A stretch of 64,000 bases of DNA from Bacteroidales bacterium (GCA_017480145.1 JAFVBF010000036.1:1-64000); one strand, 5' to 3'. Shown: positions 1 through 8,608, numbered from the stretch's first letter. Program-made: numbers and translations. Notes: generated from the letters alone by a model not told the origin.

Positions 1-1359
1 TAAATCATCAAGAACAATGGCGATACATTTACCGACATTCTCACCTGTAATGCGCTTCCATTCGCGGGCACCCTCATTGTTCATCGTCATAGAAATCTCA
101 TTGCCACCAACCTGACTAAAATCCTGACGGGCATCGGTAATGACACCACCGTCAAGCAGAGCCTCTCCCTGACGCGTGCTAACCTTGATTGCGAAAAGTT
201 GATAGACATCGGAGCCTTCCTGCATAGGCTTTGCCGACCAAAGGAACTTAACACGACGTTTATCATAAATCTTCTTTTCAGCAGCAGTTTGGAGCATGTT
301 ATTCAATATTTCGCGATCCTTACCCATGGCATACCCAACGACAGGGCCACGGCCAAACTGACCTGTAGCGGGATCAATATTGGGGGAGAATCGAGCATAG
401 AAGGGATGCTCCTTGGCTGCATCAGCACTGGCACTGGAAGCCTCGCTCATCGGCTTGGCAGCAAGAGCATCAAGGCTGTCGACCTCAGCATCCACACCAT
501 CAGAGACCGCAACATTGGCGGAGGCGATGAACTTGTCAACATTATCAATCATACGAAGAGCCTCAGAAGCCTCGTAAGTAAGCCAAAACTCAAGTTGCGC
601 CGTACCTTGTAGGAGTTTGCGAACACGCTCGGGTTCTTTTACGCCAGGAAGTTCCACCAAAATACGTTCGGAAGCGCGAAGCTGCTGGATGGAGGGCTGT
701 GCGACTCCGAATTTATCGATACGCTGACGGAGAATCTCATACGTACGGTCATAGGCAGAAGAAGCCTCTTCCCGAACCACCTTTATAACGGCATCATTGT
801 CATCACTAAGCTTGATGCGATCCTTGAGCTGGCTACCAAAAAGGGCGGAAAGTTGCGCATCGGGAGCGATAGCCTTAAACTCATCATAAAATAGAGTAAC
901 GAAGTCACGATTGGTAGTGACCTTCTGTTTTGCCAGAGCATTGTCAATGGCAGTATTAAAAGCGGGATCCGAAGTATGGTTTGCAAGGGCACGAACCACA
1001 TCAACCGTGGAGACCTCCAGCATAACGTTCATACCACCTTTTAGGTCAAGGCCGAGGCCAAGTTCACGGCTTTGGCACTGACGGTATGTATAACCGAACC
1101 AGACCTTTTCTGTGGCCATCGAATCAAGATAGGCAGACTCCGAAGCAGTCCGAATAGAATCAATAACCTGAAGTTCAAGTCTTTTATCCGAAGTCATCTT
1201 AGCAATCTGCTGCTGGACAGCAGGAGATGCGACGTACTCTGCCGCAGCCTTTTTAGCCTTGCTTTCGACATTGCGAGTGACAAAGGAGAATGACAGTTGG
1301 AATAGGCACACCAAAGCAAACGCCCAAGTCAGGAAATTAATAAGTCCTTTATTCTGCAT
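1..1359 (-). CDS. secD: Protein translocase subunit SecD (probably the N-terminal part of a SecDF fusion), partial
   Basis: SecD/SecDF is the inner-membrane accessory part of the Sec translocon that uses the proton motive force to pull exported proteins across. The ATG at 1359 opens 453 codons that run in frame off the left edge. The protein begins MQNKGLINFLTWAFALVC, one transmembrane segment, followed by the family signature LGLDLKGGMNVMLEV near residues 97-111 and a large periplasmic region containing YEILRQRIDKFGVAQP and a GTAQLEFW segment. In Bacteroidota SecD and SecF are usually fused into about 1000 residues, so roughly half is probably missing here; the fusion itself cannot be seen. 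A consensus promoter lies 48-80 bases upstream of the start. Confidence 0.95.
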   Translation of the reverse strand, partial: MQNKGLINFLTWAFALVCLFQLSFSFVTRNVESKAKKAAAEYVASPAVQQQIAKMTSDKRLELQVIDSIRTASESAYLDSMATEKVWFGYTYRQCQSRELGLGLDLKGGMNVMLEVSTVDVVRALANHTSDPAFNTAIDNALAKQKVTTNRDFVTLFYDEFKAIAPDAQLSALFGSQLKDRIKLSDDNDAVIKVVREEASSAYDRTYEILRQRIDKFGVAQPSIQQLRASERILVELPGVKEPERVRKLLQGTAQLEFWLTYEASEALRMIDNVDKFIASANVAVSDGVDAEVDSLDALAAKPMSEASSASADAAKEHPFYARFSPNIDPATGQFGRGPVVGYAMGKDREILNNMLQTAAEKKIYDKRRVKFLWSAKPMQEGSDVYQLFAIKVSTRQGEALLDGGVITDARQDFSQVGGNEISMTMNNEGAREWKRITGENVGKCIAIVLDDL

Positions 1360-1406
1360 AGTTTATATTGTATTTTGTTTTCTACTTACAATACGCATTG
1401 AACGTG

Positions 1407-1439
1407 CAAAGATAAAAAAAAAAACTTTGATACTACAAA
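1407..1439 (-). promoter_or_regulatory. Bacteroidota-type promoter of secD
   Basis: On the minus strand TTTG (1436-1439) is followed after 21 bases by TATCTTTG (1407-1414), matching the TTTG-N19-21-TAnnTTTG arrangement of the primary sigma factor of this phylum. Transcription should begin about 6 bases later, giving a leader of roughly 40 bases before the secD ATG. Confidence 0.75.
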
Positions 1440-1549
1440 CTTTTTAAGCACACCCCAACGAGGCAGGAAAAGCAGTTCAAAAGAGGCATTGCCACACCCA
1501 GAATTACAGCATACTTCCGTGATGTGTCGGATGAATAGCAAAAGATGAT

Positions 1550-1557
1550 TATCTTTG
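1550..1557 (+). promoter_or_regulatory. -7 promoter element of radC
   Basis: TATCTTTG lies 43 bases upstream of the radC ATG. No clear upstream TTTG partner is visible, so the call rests on the -7 element and its position. Confidence 0.55.
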
Positions 1558-1600
1558 CCCAAACAATAGCAGTCTGACTGAACAACACACCATTTCTTAT

Positions 1601-2356
1601 ATGGCAAACACAAATACCGTAAAACACTGGTCGGAAGAGGACCAGCCAAGAGAGAAACTCATAAACTTAGGCGGGCGCTCCGTAAGTAGTGCCGAGCTCA
1701 TAGCCATATTGCTCCGAACCGGAAGAGAGGGGCAAAACGTAGTCGATTTGGCACGGGAACTGCTGAACTCTGTTGGAGGAAGTCTGAACAGGCTGTCACA
1801 GATGGGTGTTCCCGAGATGATGAGGATAAAGGGTGTCGGCGAGGCCAAAGCAGTAACGCTAAGTGCAGCATTGGAACTCGGGCACCGCCTGTCGGCAGAG
1901 CGCGCAGAGCGAAAGCAGCAGCAGATACGCAACAGCGAGGACTTATATTACGAATTTGTAAACGAACTGGGGAATTTGGACAGGGAAGAATTTTGGTGCA
2001 TCTACCTCAATCAGAGGCATCAGCCGCTACACAAATGCAGAATTGCCCAAGGAGGGCTAACAGATGTAGCAATAGACATGCGGATGCTATTTGAGCCAGC
2101 CTTTTCATATAAAGCCACGGCCATCGCCGTAGCGCACAACCACCCCACCAAGGTGACAACGCCCAGCCGTCAGGACGACAGCTTGACCAATCAAATCCAA
2201 AAAGCAGGACAACTGCTAAAAATCAACCTAATAGACCATATCATCATCGGGAATACCCCAGAAACGGCCTACGGAAAAACATCAGACAGTGGCAACCGGC
2301 AAGGCCAATCCATTCGAGCCAACTACTATAGTTACTCAGATATGGGCAGACTCTGA
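1601..2356 (+). CDS. radC: RadC/YeeS family JAB-domain protein
   Basis: A 251-residue protein of usual RadC length. An N-terminal helix-hairpin-helix-like region (about residues 1-95, with GVGEAKAVTLSAALELG) is followed by a JAB/MPN metalloprotease-like domain. The zinc-binding signature is visible as the AHNHP motif with a downstream S-x-x-D (PSRQDD) and an upstream conserved glutamate region (EEFWCIYLN). RadC was first linked to DNA repair, but that role is disputed; the family is better described as a JAMM-fold protein of unsettled activity. The gene stands alone between divergent secD and the convergent pheS operon. Confidence 0.93.
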   Translation: MANTNTVKHWSEEDQPREKLINLGGRSVSSAELIAILLRTGREGQNVVDLARELLNSVGGSLNRLSQMGVPEMMRIKGVGEAKAVTLSAALELGHRLSAERAERKQQQIRNSEDLYYEFVNELGNLDREEFWCIYLNQRHQPLHKCRIAQGGLTDVAIDMRMLFEPAFSYKATAIAVAHNHPTKVTTPSRQDDSLTNQIQKAGQLLKINLIDHIIIGNTPETAYGKTSDSGNRQGQSIRANYYSYSDMGRL

Positions 2357-2474
2357 GAAGCACAAGAAACATGAAATTAAAATTTTATACATGCAAAATC
2401 CCCGACACCCTAACTCTCATTTAATTTAAATCAATCATACTGATTCCATGATCATTACACACATATAAAACAAC

Positions 2475-2513
2475 AAAAAAAAGGGATATCCAAGCCGATG
2501 TAATGGATACCCC
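2475..2513 (-). terminator. Rho-independent terminator of the cyclophilin-pheS operon
   Basis: On the minus strand GGGGTATCC (2505-2513) pairs with GGATATCCC (2483-2491), with one G-U pair, and is followed by eight T residues (2475-2482). It lies about 30-70 bases beyond the pheS stop. Confidence 0.8.
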
Positions 2514-2545
2514 CTCCTATAGGTTCGTATTTCGAAAAAAAATGG

Positions 2546-3586
2546 TCAGACAATATTGTCGAACTGGCTTAAGAATCTAAGGTCATTCTCGAAATAGAGG
2601 CGCAAATCACGAATTTGATATTTGAGCATAGCCATCCGCTCAACCCCCATACCGAGTGCAAATCCAGAATATTTTTTACTGTCGATGCCACAGCTTTCGA
2701 GGACATTGGGGTCAACCATTCCACACCCCAAAATTTCGAGCCAGCCAGTACCCTTGCAAATGTTACATCCATGGCCTCCACAGATATTGCAAGATATGTC
2801 CATCTCAGCAGAAGGCTCAGTGAAGGGGAAATAGGATGGTCTGAGCCGAATCTGAGTCTGTTCGCCGAACATTTCTTTTGCAAAATAAAGCAGCGTCTGT
2901 TTGAGGTCGGAGAAAGAGACCTTTTCATCCACATAAAGAGCCTCTACCTGATGGAAAATGCAGTGGGCACGGGCCGATATGGCCTCATTGCGGAATACGC
3001 GCCCTGGGGCGATGATGCGAATGGGCGGCTGAGAATGTTCCATGACACGCACTTGAACGGAAGATGTATGGGTTCGCAACGCGACCTCCTGCTTGCCTTC
3101 TTCCTTTTCAACAAAGAAAGTATCCTGCATATCACGGGCCGGATGATCTGGAGGGAAGTTGAGGGCAGAGAACAGATGCCAGTCATCCTCTATCTCAACA
3201 GACTCGGCCACAGTGAAGCCAATACGGGAAAAAATCTCGGTAATCTCATTCATGACCACCGAAAGTACATGACGGCTACCCATTGGAACAAAATCGGCAG
3301 GACGCGTAAGGTCGTGATGCACTGACTGTTCCTCAAGGGGCTCAACAAAACTTTTGAATTCCTCAATACGAGCCTGAGCAACCGTTTTCAACTGATTCAA
3401 GAGCTGCCCCATCTCTTTCTTCTGATCTGGAGGGAGAGACTTGAACTGCTCGAACATATCGGCAATAAGCCCTTTTTTGCCAAGAAACCTGATACGGAAA
3501 GCCTCTACTTCAGCAGCACGGTCCTTAAAGGACTCAATGTGAGTATCCTGAATTTCCTGTATGTATTTATGAATAAGTGATTTCAT
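2546..3586 (-). CDS. pheS: Phenylalanine--tRNA ligase alpha subunit
   Basis: The catalytic alpha chain of the alpha2beta2 class II enzyme that charges tRNA(Phe). At 346 residues it has the expected length. The N-terminal coiled-coil tRNA-binding region (about 1-90) is followed by the class II core, with LTRPADFVPMGSRHVLS, the motif 2 region PGRVFRNEAISARAH, and the C-terminal motif 3 GFALGMGVERMAMLKYQI. Bacteroidota enzymes often carry the CNICGGHGCNICKGTGW zinc-ribbon-like insert seen here near residue 265. The beta subunit gene (pheT) is not next to it. It follows the cyclophilin gene after 31 bases and is probably co-transcribed with it. Confidence 0.97.
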   Translation of the reverse strand: MKSLIHKYIQEIQDTHIESFKDRAAEVEAFRIRFLGKKGLIADMFEQFKSLPPDQKKEMGQLLNQLKTVAQARIEEFKSFVEPLEEQSVHHDLTRPADFVPMGSRHVLSVVMNEITEIFSRIGFTVAESVEIEDDWHLFSALNFPPDHPARDMQDTFFVEKEEGKQEVALRTHTSSVQVRVMEHSQPPIRIIAPGRVFRNEAISARAHCIFHQVEALYVDEKVSFSDLKQTLLYFAKEMFGEQTQIRLRPSYFPFTEPSAEMDISCNICGGHGCNICKGTGWLEILGCGMVDPNVLESCGIDSKKYSGFALGMGVERMAMLKYQIRDLRLYFENDLRFLSQFDNIV

Positions 3587-3617
3587 AGATTATGGTAAAT
3601 GATTCTATAACGAGCAA

Positions 3618-4310
3618 TTAATTACTTTTCACAACAGATATCTTCATCTTGATGTCTTTAATCGGACGATCGCCAACGCCACATTGAACAGCAGCAATTT
3701 TGTCGATGACATCAAGGCCTTCAACCACCTGTCCAAACACAGTGTAGTCGCCATCCAAATGAGGTGCCCCCCCAATAGTAGAATAAATCTGGCGTTGCTT
3801 GTCAGTAAGTTTTCGGCCGAAACGTTGTTCAATCATCTGAAGACCGCGCTCGTCCCACACATTACCCTGCACAATATAAAACTGAGATGCTGAAGAAGCC
3901 TTGGAAGGATTGACATTGTCACCTTGTCGAGCAGCAGCAAGAGCCCCTTTACGATGGATAAGTTCGGGGTTAAATTCGGCAGCGACAGTATAGCCCAAAT
4001 TGCCTGCTCCCAAAGGGACTCCGGGTCTGGCATTTTTTGACGTAGGGTCGCCCCCTTGAATCATGAAGCCACGAATGACCCGATGGAAAAGCAAATCATC
4101 ATAGAACCCTTCACCGACCAGCTTAAGGAAGTTGTCCCGATGCCTCGGAGTCTCATTAAAAAGTTGCACAACCATAGTGCCGAAATCAGTCTCAATCTTT
4201 ACGTAATGAGCCTCTTGCTTTGCAGCATTCTTATTTCCAGATTGTTGACAAAACGCAAGTGTACATAATATAAGGAAAAAGGGAAGGAAAAAGATTTTTT
4301 TTGCTGTCAT
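3618..4310 (-). CDS. Exported peptidyl-prolyl cis-trans isomerase (cyclophilin type)
   Basis: A 230-residue protein: signal sequence (about residues 1-22) then a cyclophilin domain that catalyses proline isomerisation in exported proteins. Family motifs include VKIETDFGTMVVQLFNETP, FYDDLLFHRVIRGFMIQGGD and SASQFYIVQ. An insert around residues 150-180 (DERGLQMIEQRFGRKL) is common in Bacteroidota homologues. The end of the signal reads LAFCQQSG, so a lipoprotein cannot be excluded, although phenylalanine before the cysteine is a poor lipobox. It leads a two-gene unit with pheS and uses the leftward half of a shared promoter at 4326-4347. Confidence 0.92.
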   Translation of the reverse strand: MTAKKIFFLPFFLILCTLAFCQQSGNKNAAKQEAHYVKIETDFGTMVVQLFNETPRHRDNFLKLVGEGFYDDLLFHRVIRGFMIQGGDPTSKNARPGVPLGAGNLGYTVAAEFNPELIHRKGALAAARQGDNVNPSKASSASQFYIVQGNVWDERGLQMIEQRFGRKLTDKQRQIYSTIGGAPHLDGDYTVFGQVVEGLDVIDKIAAVQCGVGDRPIKDIKMKISVVKSN

Positions 4311-4325
4311 ACAGTAGAAAATTAC

Positions 4326-4347
4326 TATTTTTGCAGATGCAAAATTA
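4326..4347. promoter_or_regulatory. Compact bidirectional promoter between the cyclophilin and lipoprotein genes
   Basis: TATTTTTG on the plus strand (4326-4333) and TAATTTTG on the minus strand (4340-4347) face each other around a perfect inverted repeat, TTTTGCA-GA-TGCAAAA. The plus element serves the lipoprotein gene (ATG 4379) and the minus element serves the cyclophilin gene (ATG 4310). Confidence 0.65.
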
Positions 4348-4378
4348 ACTGAAAATATTCACATAACGATAAAAAATT

Positions 4379-4765
4379 ATGAAGCAGAGAAGAATCGCAC
4401 TAATTGGACTATTGATTTTCAGCATTGTATCGCTATGTATGTTCAGTTCATGCGACAAAGACACTGATTGCAAACTGAAAGTTTTTGTAGTAAAGAAAAA
4501 TGACGGGAGAGCTGTAGCAAAAGCAAGAGTGGAAGTAGGGAAACAGGGAGGAACCATTGGTGCTGAGGGAGAGACGGATGTTAGCGGCGTATTTCAAGCC
4601 ACATTTGCCGCCCCTGCTATTTTTGACGTAACCGCGACCTACGCCGTTTATGGCGATGACGGGAGTTACATAGGCAACTATGCCAATAGCACCTCTGTAC
4701 GCTTGAAGGACGGAGAAGAGGTTTCAGTCACCATTGAGCTGGACTACAGCAACCTACAGCAATAA
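4379..4765 (+). CDS. Small lipoprotein with an Ig-like/carboxypeptidase-regulatory-like fold
   Basis: A 128-residue protein with a lipoprotein signal (hydrophobic residues 6-20, lipobox FSSC with the cysteine near residue 25). The mature part reads like a single beta-sandwich: KVFVVKKNDGRAVAKARVEV, then TDVSGVFQATFAAPA and a C-terminal VRLKDGEEVSVTIEL strand, typical of carboxypeptidase-regulatory-like or transthyretin-like domains. No enzymatic residues are evident. It lies 18 bases upstream of the DUF4301 gene and is probably co-transcribed. Its function is unknown; the fold assignment is an inference from sequence pattern. Confidence 0.8.
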   Translation: MKQRRIALIGLLIFSIVSLCMFSSCDKDTDCKLKVFVVKKNDGRAVAKARVEVGKQGGTIGAEGETDVSGVFQATFAAPAIFDVTATYAVYGDDGSYIGNYANSTSVRLKDGEEVSVTIELDYSNLQQ

Positions 4766-4783
4766 GACTAAATACAGGTACGA

Positions 4784-6328
4784 ATGAAAGGACTGAGCCT
4801 TAGCGAAGGCGATTTGCAACAAATCGAAAGCCTTGGGATTAGCGTTGAAGAGATAGAGCAACAGCTTGCCAACTATAGAAAAGGATTTAACAAAGCAAAC
4901 TTATCGGATGCCGCCACAATAGAGAATGGCGGCATCTGTAGTTATACGGATGCTGAAATATCGCATTATCTCGATAGTTATCAGATGCGAGTGGCAAATA
5001 AAAGGCTGATAAAATTCGTCCCCGCCTCTGGGGCAGCCTCAAGAATGTTTAAAGACCTTTTTGCATTTAGTTCGACCTATTTTGGTGTGGCGGGGAATTT
5101 CAGCAAAGAATACCCAGAGGTACAGACCTTCTTGGAAAACATTCGGACATTTGCTTTTTTTGACGACTTGAGGAAACAGATGGAAAATGCATCTCTGGAC
5201 TTGGTCGATTATATGCAACGAGGAGACTACTCTACCATCATCAACTTTTTATTAAAAGACCAATATCTTGGCTACGGGAGCAAGCCCAAAGCCCTGCTCA
5301 AATTCCATCGATACGGCTCCATACAACGCACCCCATTGGAAGAGCACATCGTTGAGGGAGCGGCCTACGCAAAAAGCAGTGATGGAAAAGTCCGACTTCA
5401 TTTTACCGTTTCTCCAGAACACCGAAGTATGTTTCGCAAGAAAGTACACGAGGTGAAGCGATACTATGAAGAGGCATTAGGCGTACAGATAGAGATTCGT
5501 TTTTCTGAGCAGAAGCACTATACGGACACCTTGGCCGTGAACGAATACAATGAGCCAATACGTGACGAAAAGGGACGATTGGTGTTTCGGCCAGGAGGAC
5601 ATGGCGCACTACTTGAGAACCTACAGGAATGCAATGCCGACATTATCTTTATCAAAAACATTGATAACGTGGTGCCAGACTGGGGCAAACACACAACTAT
5701 CGTATATAAAAAGGTGTTGGCTGGTGTGCTATTGGAACTGCAAGAGAAGATATTTGCATACATCCAGCAATTGAAGAGTCATCAAGTCGACGACAAGACT
5801 CTTGACGAAATAGAACAATTTGCCATCAATCGACTACATATAACGCTTCCTGACCTCAACAATTATCCTTCAAGGGCTGAAAGACTTATTCGTCTACTGA
5901 ATCGACCTATTCGAGTATGCGGCATGGTTCGGAATCAAGGTGAGCCTGGAGGCGGCCCTTTCTATGTGGTAAACGAGCACGGAGATCGAAGCCTTCAGAT
6001 TGTTGAGACGGCCCAGATTAACCGAAAGACACCTGAACAAGAATCCATTCTGAAACAATCCACACACTTCAACCCAGTGGATTTGGTATGCGGAACGAAG
6101 GACTACCGTGGGCGCAAGTTTAACTTACGGAAATTCAGAGACCCCGAGACAGGGTTTATCAGCAAGAAAAGCAAAGGGGCAACTGTGGTAAAATCGCAAG
6201 AGCTACCTGGGCTATGGAACGGAGCAATGGCACATTGGATTACCTTGTTCGTGGAGGTTCCGCTGGCGACATTCAACCCTGTTAAGACCGTAAATGACCT
6301 ATTACGGAAAGAACATTTAGAAAACTAA
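4784..6328 (+). CDS. DUF4301 family protein
   Basis: A 514-residue cytoplasmic protein without signal or membrane segments. The N-terminal LSLSEGDLQQIESLGISVEE and the glycine-containing FVPASGAASRMFKDLF motif (about residues 82-97) are characteristic of DUF4301, a family found mainly in Bacteroidota. Other conserved stretches are GKTLVFRPGGHGALL-like text near residue 270 and GMVRNQGEPGGGPF near residue 382. The PASGAASRM loop recalls the phosphate-binding loop of sugar nucleotidyltransferases, but this is only a resemblance. The function is not known. Confidence 0.88.
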   Translation: MKGLSLSEGDLQQIESLGISVEEIEQQLANYRKGFNKANLSDAATIENGGICSYTDAEISHYLDSYQMRVANKRLIKFVPASGAASRMFKDLFAFSSTYFGVAGNFSKEYPEVQTFLENIRTFAFFDDLRKQMENASLDLVDYMQRGDYSTIINFLLKDQYLGYGSKPKALLKFHRYGSIQRTPLEEHIVEGAAYAKSSDGKVRLHFTVSPEHRSMFRKKVHEVKRYYEEALGVQIEIRFSEQKHYTDTLAVNEYNEPIRDEKGRLVFRPGGHGALLENLQECNADIIFIKNIDNVVPDWGKHTTIVYKKVLAGVLLELQEKIFAYIQQLKSHQVDDKTLDEIEQFAINRLHITLPDLNNYPSRAERLIRLLNRPIRVCGMVRNQGEPGGGPFYVVNEHGDRSLQIVETAQINRKTPEQESILKQSTHFNPVDLVCGTKDYRGRKFNLRKFRDPETGFISKKSKGATVVKSQELPGLWNGAMAHWITLFVEVPLATFNPVKTVNDLLRKEHLEN

Positions 6329-6578
6329 ACTCTAAACTCCCCTTAGAGGCAAGGCGACAGAAGTCTCCACACTCACATTTTTATGTAAATTCTCCCCACA
6401 GGGAAACCGCCGCATCCGCTGGAAGTGGTAAAATTAATTTTATATCAATTAAGACGGTGTTCACCATTGGGCGGCACGAAAGAAGTCAAAAAAAAATATT
6501 GGTGTCGAGGCGACGCTGCCAGAGGAGACAAGACAGCCAGAGCCGTGGTCCAAAGAGACCTCTGCTGCCGAGAGAAGG

Positions 6579-7337
6579 TCAGAAACGTCCCGATGCACCA
6601 CCGCCGCCAAAGGAGCCTCCCCCAAATCCGCCAAACGAGTTAGAGCCGCCACCCCAACTGCCACCTCCATAGCCACCTCCCCCTATCCAAGGTCCTCCCC
6701 CGCCAAAAGTATTATTACGAAATTGGTTGGGATGTTTTTTTGCATAGCGTATTAAAACAAAGAGGAAAAGACCCAACAGGCCAAAAGCGACAAGAAGTCC
6801 AACTAAAAGATTTTTTGTTTCGTCCTTTTGATATTGCGCATAACTATATTCACCCACCGCAACAGGAAGAATAATATCCAACGCACTTACTATTGCACGG
6901 TAGTAATCGCCTTCGGACAGCGGGGGAATCATATAGTCATTGATGATACGACGGCAAAAGATATCAGGGAATGCCGCCTCAAGACCATAGCCTGTGAGGA
7001 TAGCCACCTGACCATCGGGTTCCTCAGTGGTTTTAGACTTGATAATGATAACCAATCCATTATCGAACTCGCTTTGCCCGACCCCCCAAGACTGCCCAAT
7101 ACACTGTCCAACCGCAACGATCTCATCGCCATACAGTGTAGGGGTAATAACAACGACAATCTGATTGGACGTGGTGTCAGAAAAATCGAGTAATTTTTTT
7201 TCGAGCACGTCACGCTGTTCCAGGGTAAGTATTTCCGAATAGTCATTGACCAATCGGTCTGATTTGGGTGGGGTCCACTCTTGCTGAGCGAACAACAATA
7301 CGGGGAACAGAAAAAATAAAAAGGCTAAACGACGCAT
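6579..7337 (-). CDS. TPM domain protein (YgcG-like) with a Gly-rich tail
   Basis: A 252-residue membrane protein: signal peptide (1-17), TPM domain (about 25-165, with LVNDYSEILTLEQRDVLEKKL and GYGLEAAFPD), a transmembrane helix (about 178-197) and a glycine/serine/phenylalanine-rich cytoplasmic tail ending GGGGASGRF. TPM domains have been linked to acid phosphatase activity and, in plants, to photosystem II repair; their bacterial role is unclear. It sits 59 bases downstream of lemA, a pairing found in many bacteria, so the two products probably act together at the envelope. Confidence 0.9.
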   Translation of the reverse strand: MRRLAFLFFLFPVLLFAQQEWTPPKSDRLVNDYSEILTLEQRDVLEKKLLDFSDTTSNQIVVVITPTLYGDEIVAVGQCIGQSWGVGQSEFDNGLVIIIKSKTTEEPDGQVAILTGYGLEAAFPDIFCRRIINDYMIPPLSEGDYYRAIVSALDIILPVAVGEYSYAQYQKDETKNLLVGLLVAFGLLGLFLFVLIRYAKKHPNQFRNNTFGGGGPWIGGGGYGGGSWGGGSNSFGGFGGGSFGGGGASGRF

Positions 7338-7396
7338 GACGAAAAAGGGATGGGAACTATAGAAAGTCGCTGCCTAACAACAGAATCGGCGAATCA

Positions 7397-7993
7397 TCAA
7401 TCGAAAGAGACCTCAACGGGAGTCTCAGCACCAGAAATCGAAGTAAAATAGCCTTTCTTTTCAAAACCAGCAATAGCAGCAATAACACTATTGGGGAAGC
7501 GACGAATCATCGTATTGTAAGACTGGACAGCATTATTGAAATTCATGCGTTCAACAGAAATTCGGTTTTCGGTTCCTTCCAACTGTGTTTGCAAATCGCG
7601 AAAAGCCTGAGTCGCAGCCAAATCAGGATAACGTTCCACGGTAACAGTAAGCGCATGTCCCAAGGCAGACGTAATCTCATCCTGCGCTTTCTGAAATGCG
7701 GCAACATTCTGTTCGGAGAGGTTGTTGGCATCAATATTAACAGCCGTGGCTCTGGAACGAGCCTCGACGACGGCAGTGAACGTATTGCTCTCAAAATTGG
7801 CAGCTCCCTTCACCGTGTTGACCAACTGCGGGATAAGGTCATTACGCCGCTGATAGACATTTTCGACTTGACTCCAAGCCTTTGATACCGCCTCATCCTG
7901 CGTGACCATGCGATTATTGACCGAAACGCCCCATAGGGCCAACAACATAACAACAGCGACAATGGCGAAAATGGCAATCATTGATTTCTTCAT
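7397..7993 (-). CDS. lemA: LemA family protein
   Basis: A 198-residue protein with a single N-terminal membrane helix (MKKSMIAIFAIVAVVMLLAL) and a long helical domain with NNRMVTQDEAVSKAWSQVEN, YQRRNDLIPQLVNTVKG and the C-terminal YNTMIRRFPNSVIA. LemA proteins are widespread membrane-anchored helical proteins without a settled biochemical role. An upstream ATG at 8044 would add 17 residues, but the promoter element at 8024-8031 should start transcription downstream of it, so the start at 7993 is preferred. The gene leads the lemA-TPM unit. Confidence 0.92.
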   Translation of the reverse strand: MKKSMIAIFAIVAVVMLLALWGVSVNNRMVTQDEAVSKAWSQVENVYQRRNDLIPQLVNTVKGAANFESNTFTAVVEARSRATAVNIDANNLSEQNVAAFQKAQDEITSALGHALTVTVERYPDLAATQAFRDLQTQLEGTENRISVERMNFNNAVQSYNTMIRRFPNSVIAAIAGFEKKGYFTSISGAETPVEVSFD

Positions 7994-8023
7994 AATACGA
8001 ACATATTTAGGGATAATAACGTG

Positions 8024-8031
8024 CAAAGATA
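8024..8031 (-). promoter_or_regulatory. -7 promoter element of lemA
   Basis: TATCTTTG on the minus strand, 30 bases upstream of the chosen lemA ATG. It lies inside the longer upstream-start reading frame and therefore decides the start codon. Confidence 0.65.
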
Positions 8032-8101
8032 GCCTTTTTTTCATTCATTAAAAAGAGATCCTTCGTTGAGGGAACGACACTGGTGTTTTTTTTACATTAC
8101 T

Positions 8102-8133
8102 TTTGGCCGTATCATTTTTTTAGTATATCTTTG
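8102..8133 (+). promoter_or_regulatory. Strong consensus promoter of the 44-codon unit
   Basis: TTTG (8102-8105), 20 bases, then TATCTTTG (8126-8133) is a full match to the phylum consensus. Transcription should begin near 8139, giving a leader of about 115 bases before the ATG at 8254. Two very short frames lie in the leader: ATG at 8149 (6 codons) and ATG at 8175 (14 codons). Confidence 0.75.
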
Positions 8134-8253
8134 CAGAATCTTTTTCGTATGCTGAAAATAGTGGAATAAACTTAATGACAGCTGGTTGCAAAAAAGGCGA
8201 CAGAAAAAGAAATACCTAAGACAGAGAGAACAACAAATAAAAAACTTATCATT

Positions 8254-8388
8254 ATGGGTATCAATGCAAACAAAAAAGTCAAGAGAAGAAAAGTCAGAGT
8301 GACGGGGAATAAGAACTCCACCAATAACTGGGGTCTGAACGCTGCTGGCTGGAACGCCGTCCACAAAGCCGTCATCGAAGCTGAATAG
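8254..8388 (+). CDS. 44-residue basic protein of unknown function
   Basis: An ATG frame of 44 codons: a lysine/arginine-rich N-terminal part (KKVKRRKVRV) and an asparagine/tryptophan-containing C-terminal part (NNWGLNAAGWNAVHKAV). There is no signal peptide or membrane helix. It is flanked by a consensus promoter (8102-8133), two hairpins and a perfect terminator (8433-8467), so it forms an isolated transcript of about 330 bases. I do not recognise the family. The basic half suggests nucleic-acid or ribosome contact, which is inference only. The alternative is that the transcript acts as a small RNA and the frame is incidental. Confidence 0.6.
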   Translation: MGINANKKVKRRKVRVTGNKNSTNNWGLNAAGWNAVHKAVIEAE

Positions 8389-8400
8389 TCTTGACAACAG

Positions 8401-8420
8401 CCACGCCAACAAAAGCGTGG
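8401..8420 (+). other. Stem-loop downstream of the 44-codon gene
   Basis: CCACGC (8401-8406) and GCGTGG (8415-8420) form a perfect 6-bp stem with an 8-base loop, 12 bases after the stop codon and before the terminator. It could protect the 3' end of the transcript. Confidence 0.5.
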
Positions 8421-8432
8421 ACAAGGCAAAAG

Positions 8433-8467
8433 AAGTCTCAGAGATATAATTTTCTGAGACTTTTTTT
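8433..8467 (+). terminator. Rho-independent terminator of the 44-codon unit
   Basis: AAGTCTCAGA (8433-8442) and TCTGAGACTT (8453-8462) form a perfect 10-bp stem with a 10-base loop, followed by a T-tract. Confidence 0.85.
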
Positions 8468-8608
8468 GTTATTATTAATGCCCTCTTTGTTGACATAACA
8501 GACTGGGAGTTGTCGATAGCACGCTCCGTTGTTGAGCTAACAGGATTCCTCCACCCAAGAAATTGGCACAACAACATAATATACATATTACAAATAACCA
8601 ACGGTACG

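Noticed and set aside
2615..3325. 236-codon plus-strand frame
   Set aside because: Antisense shadow of pheS.
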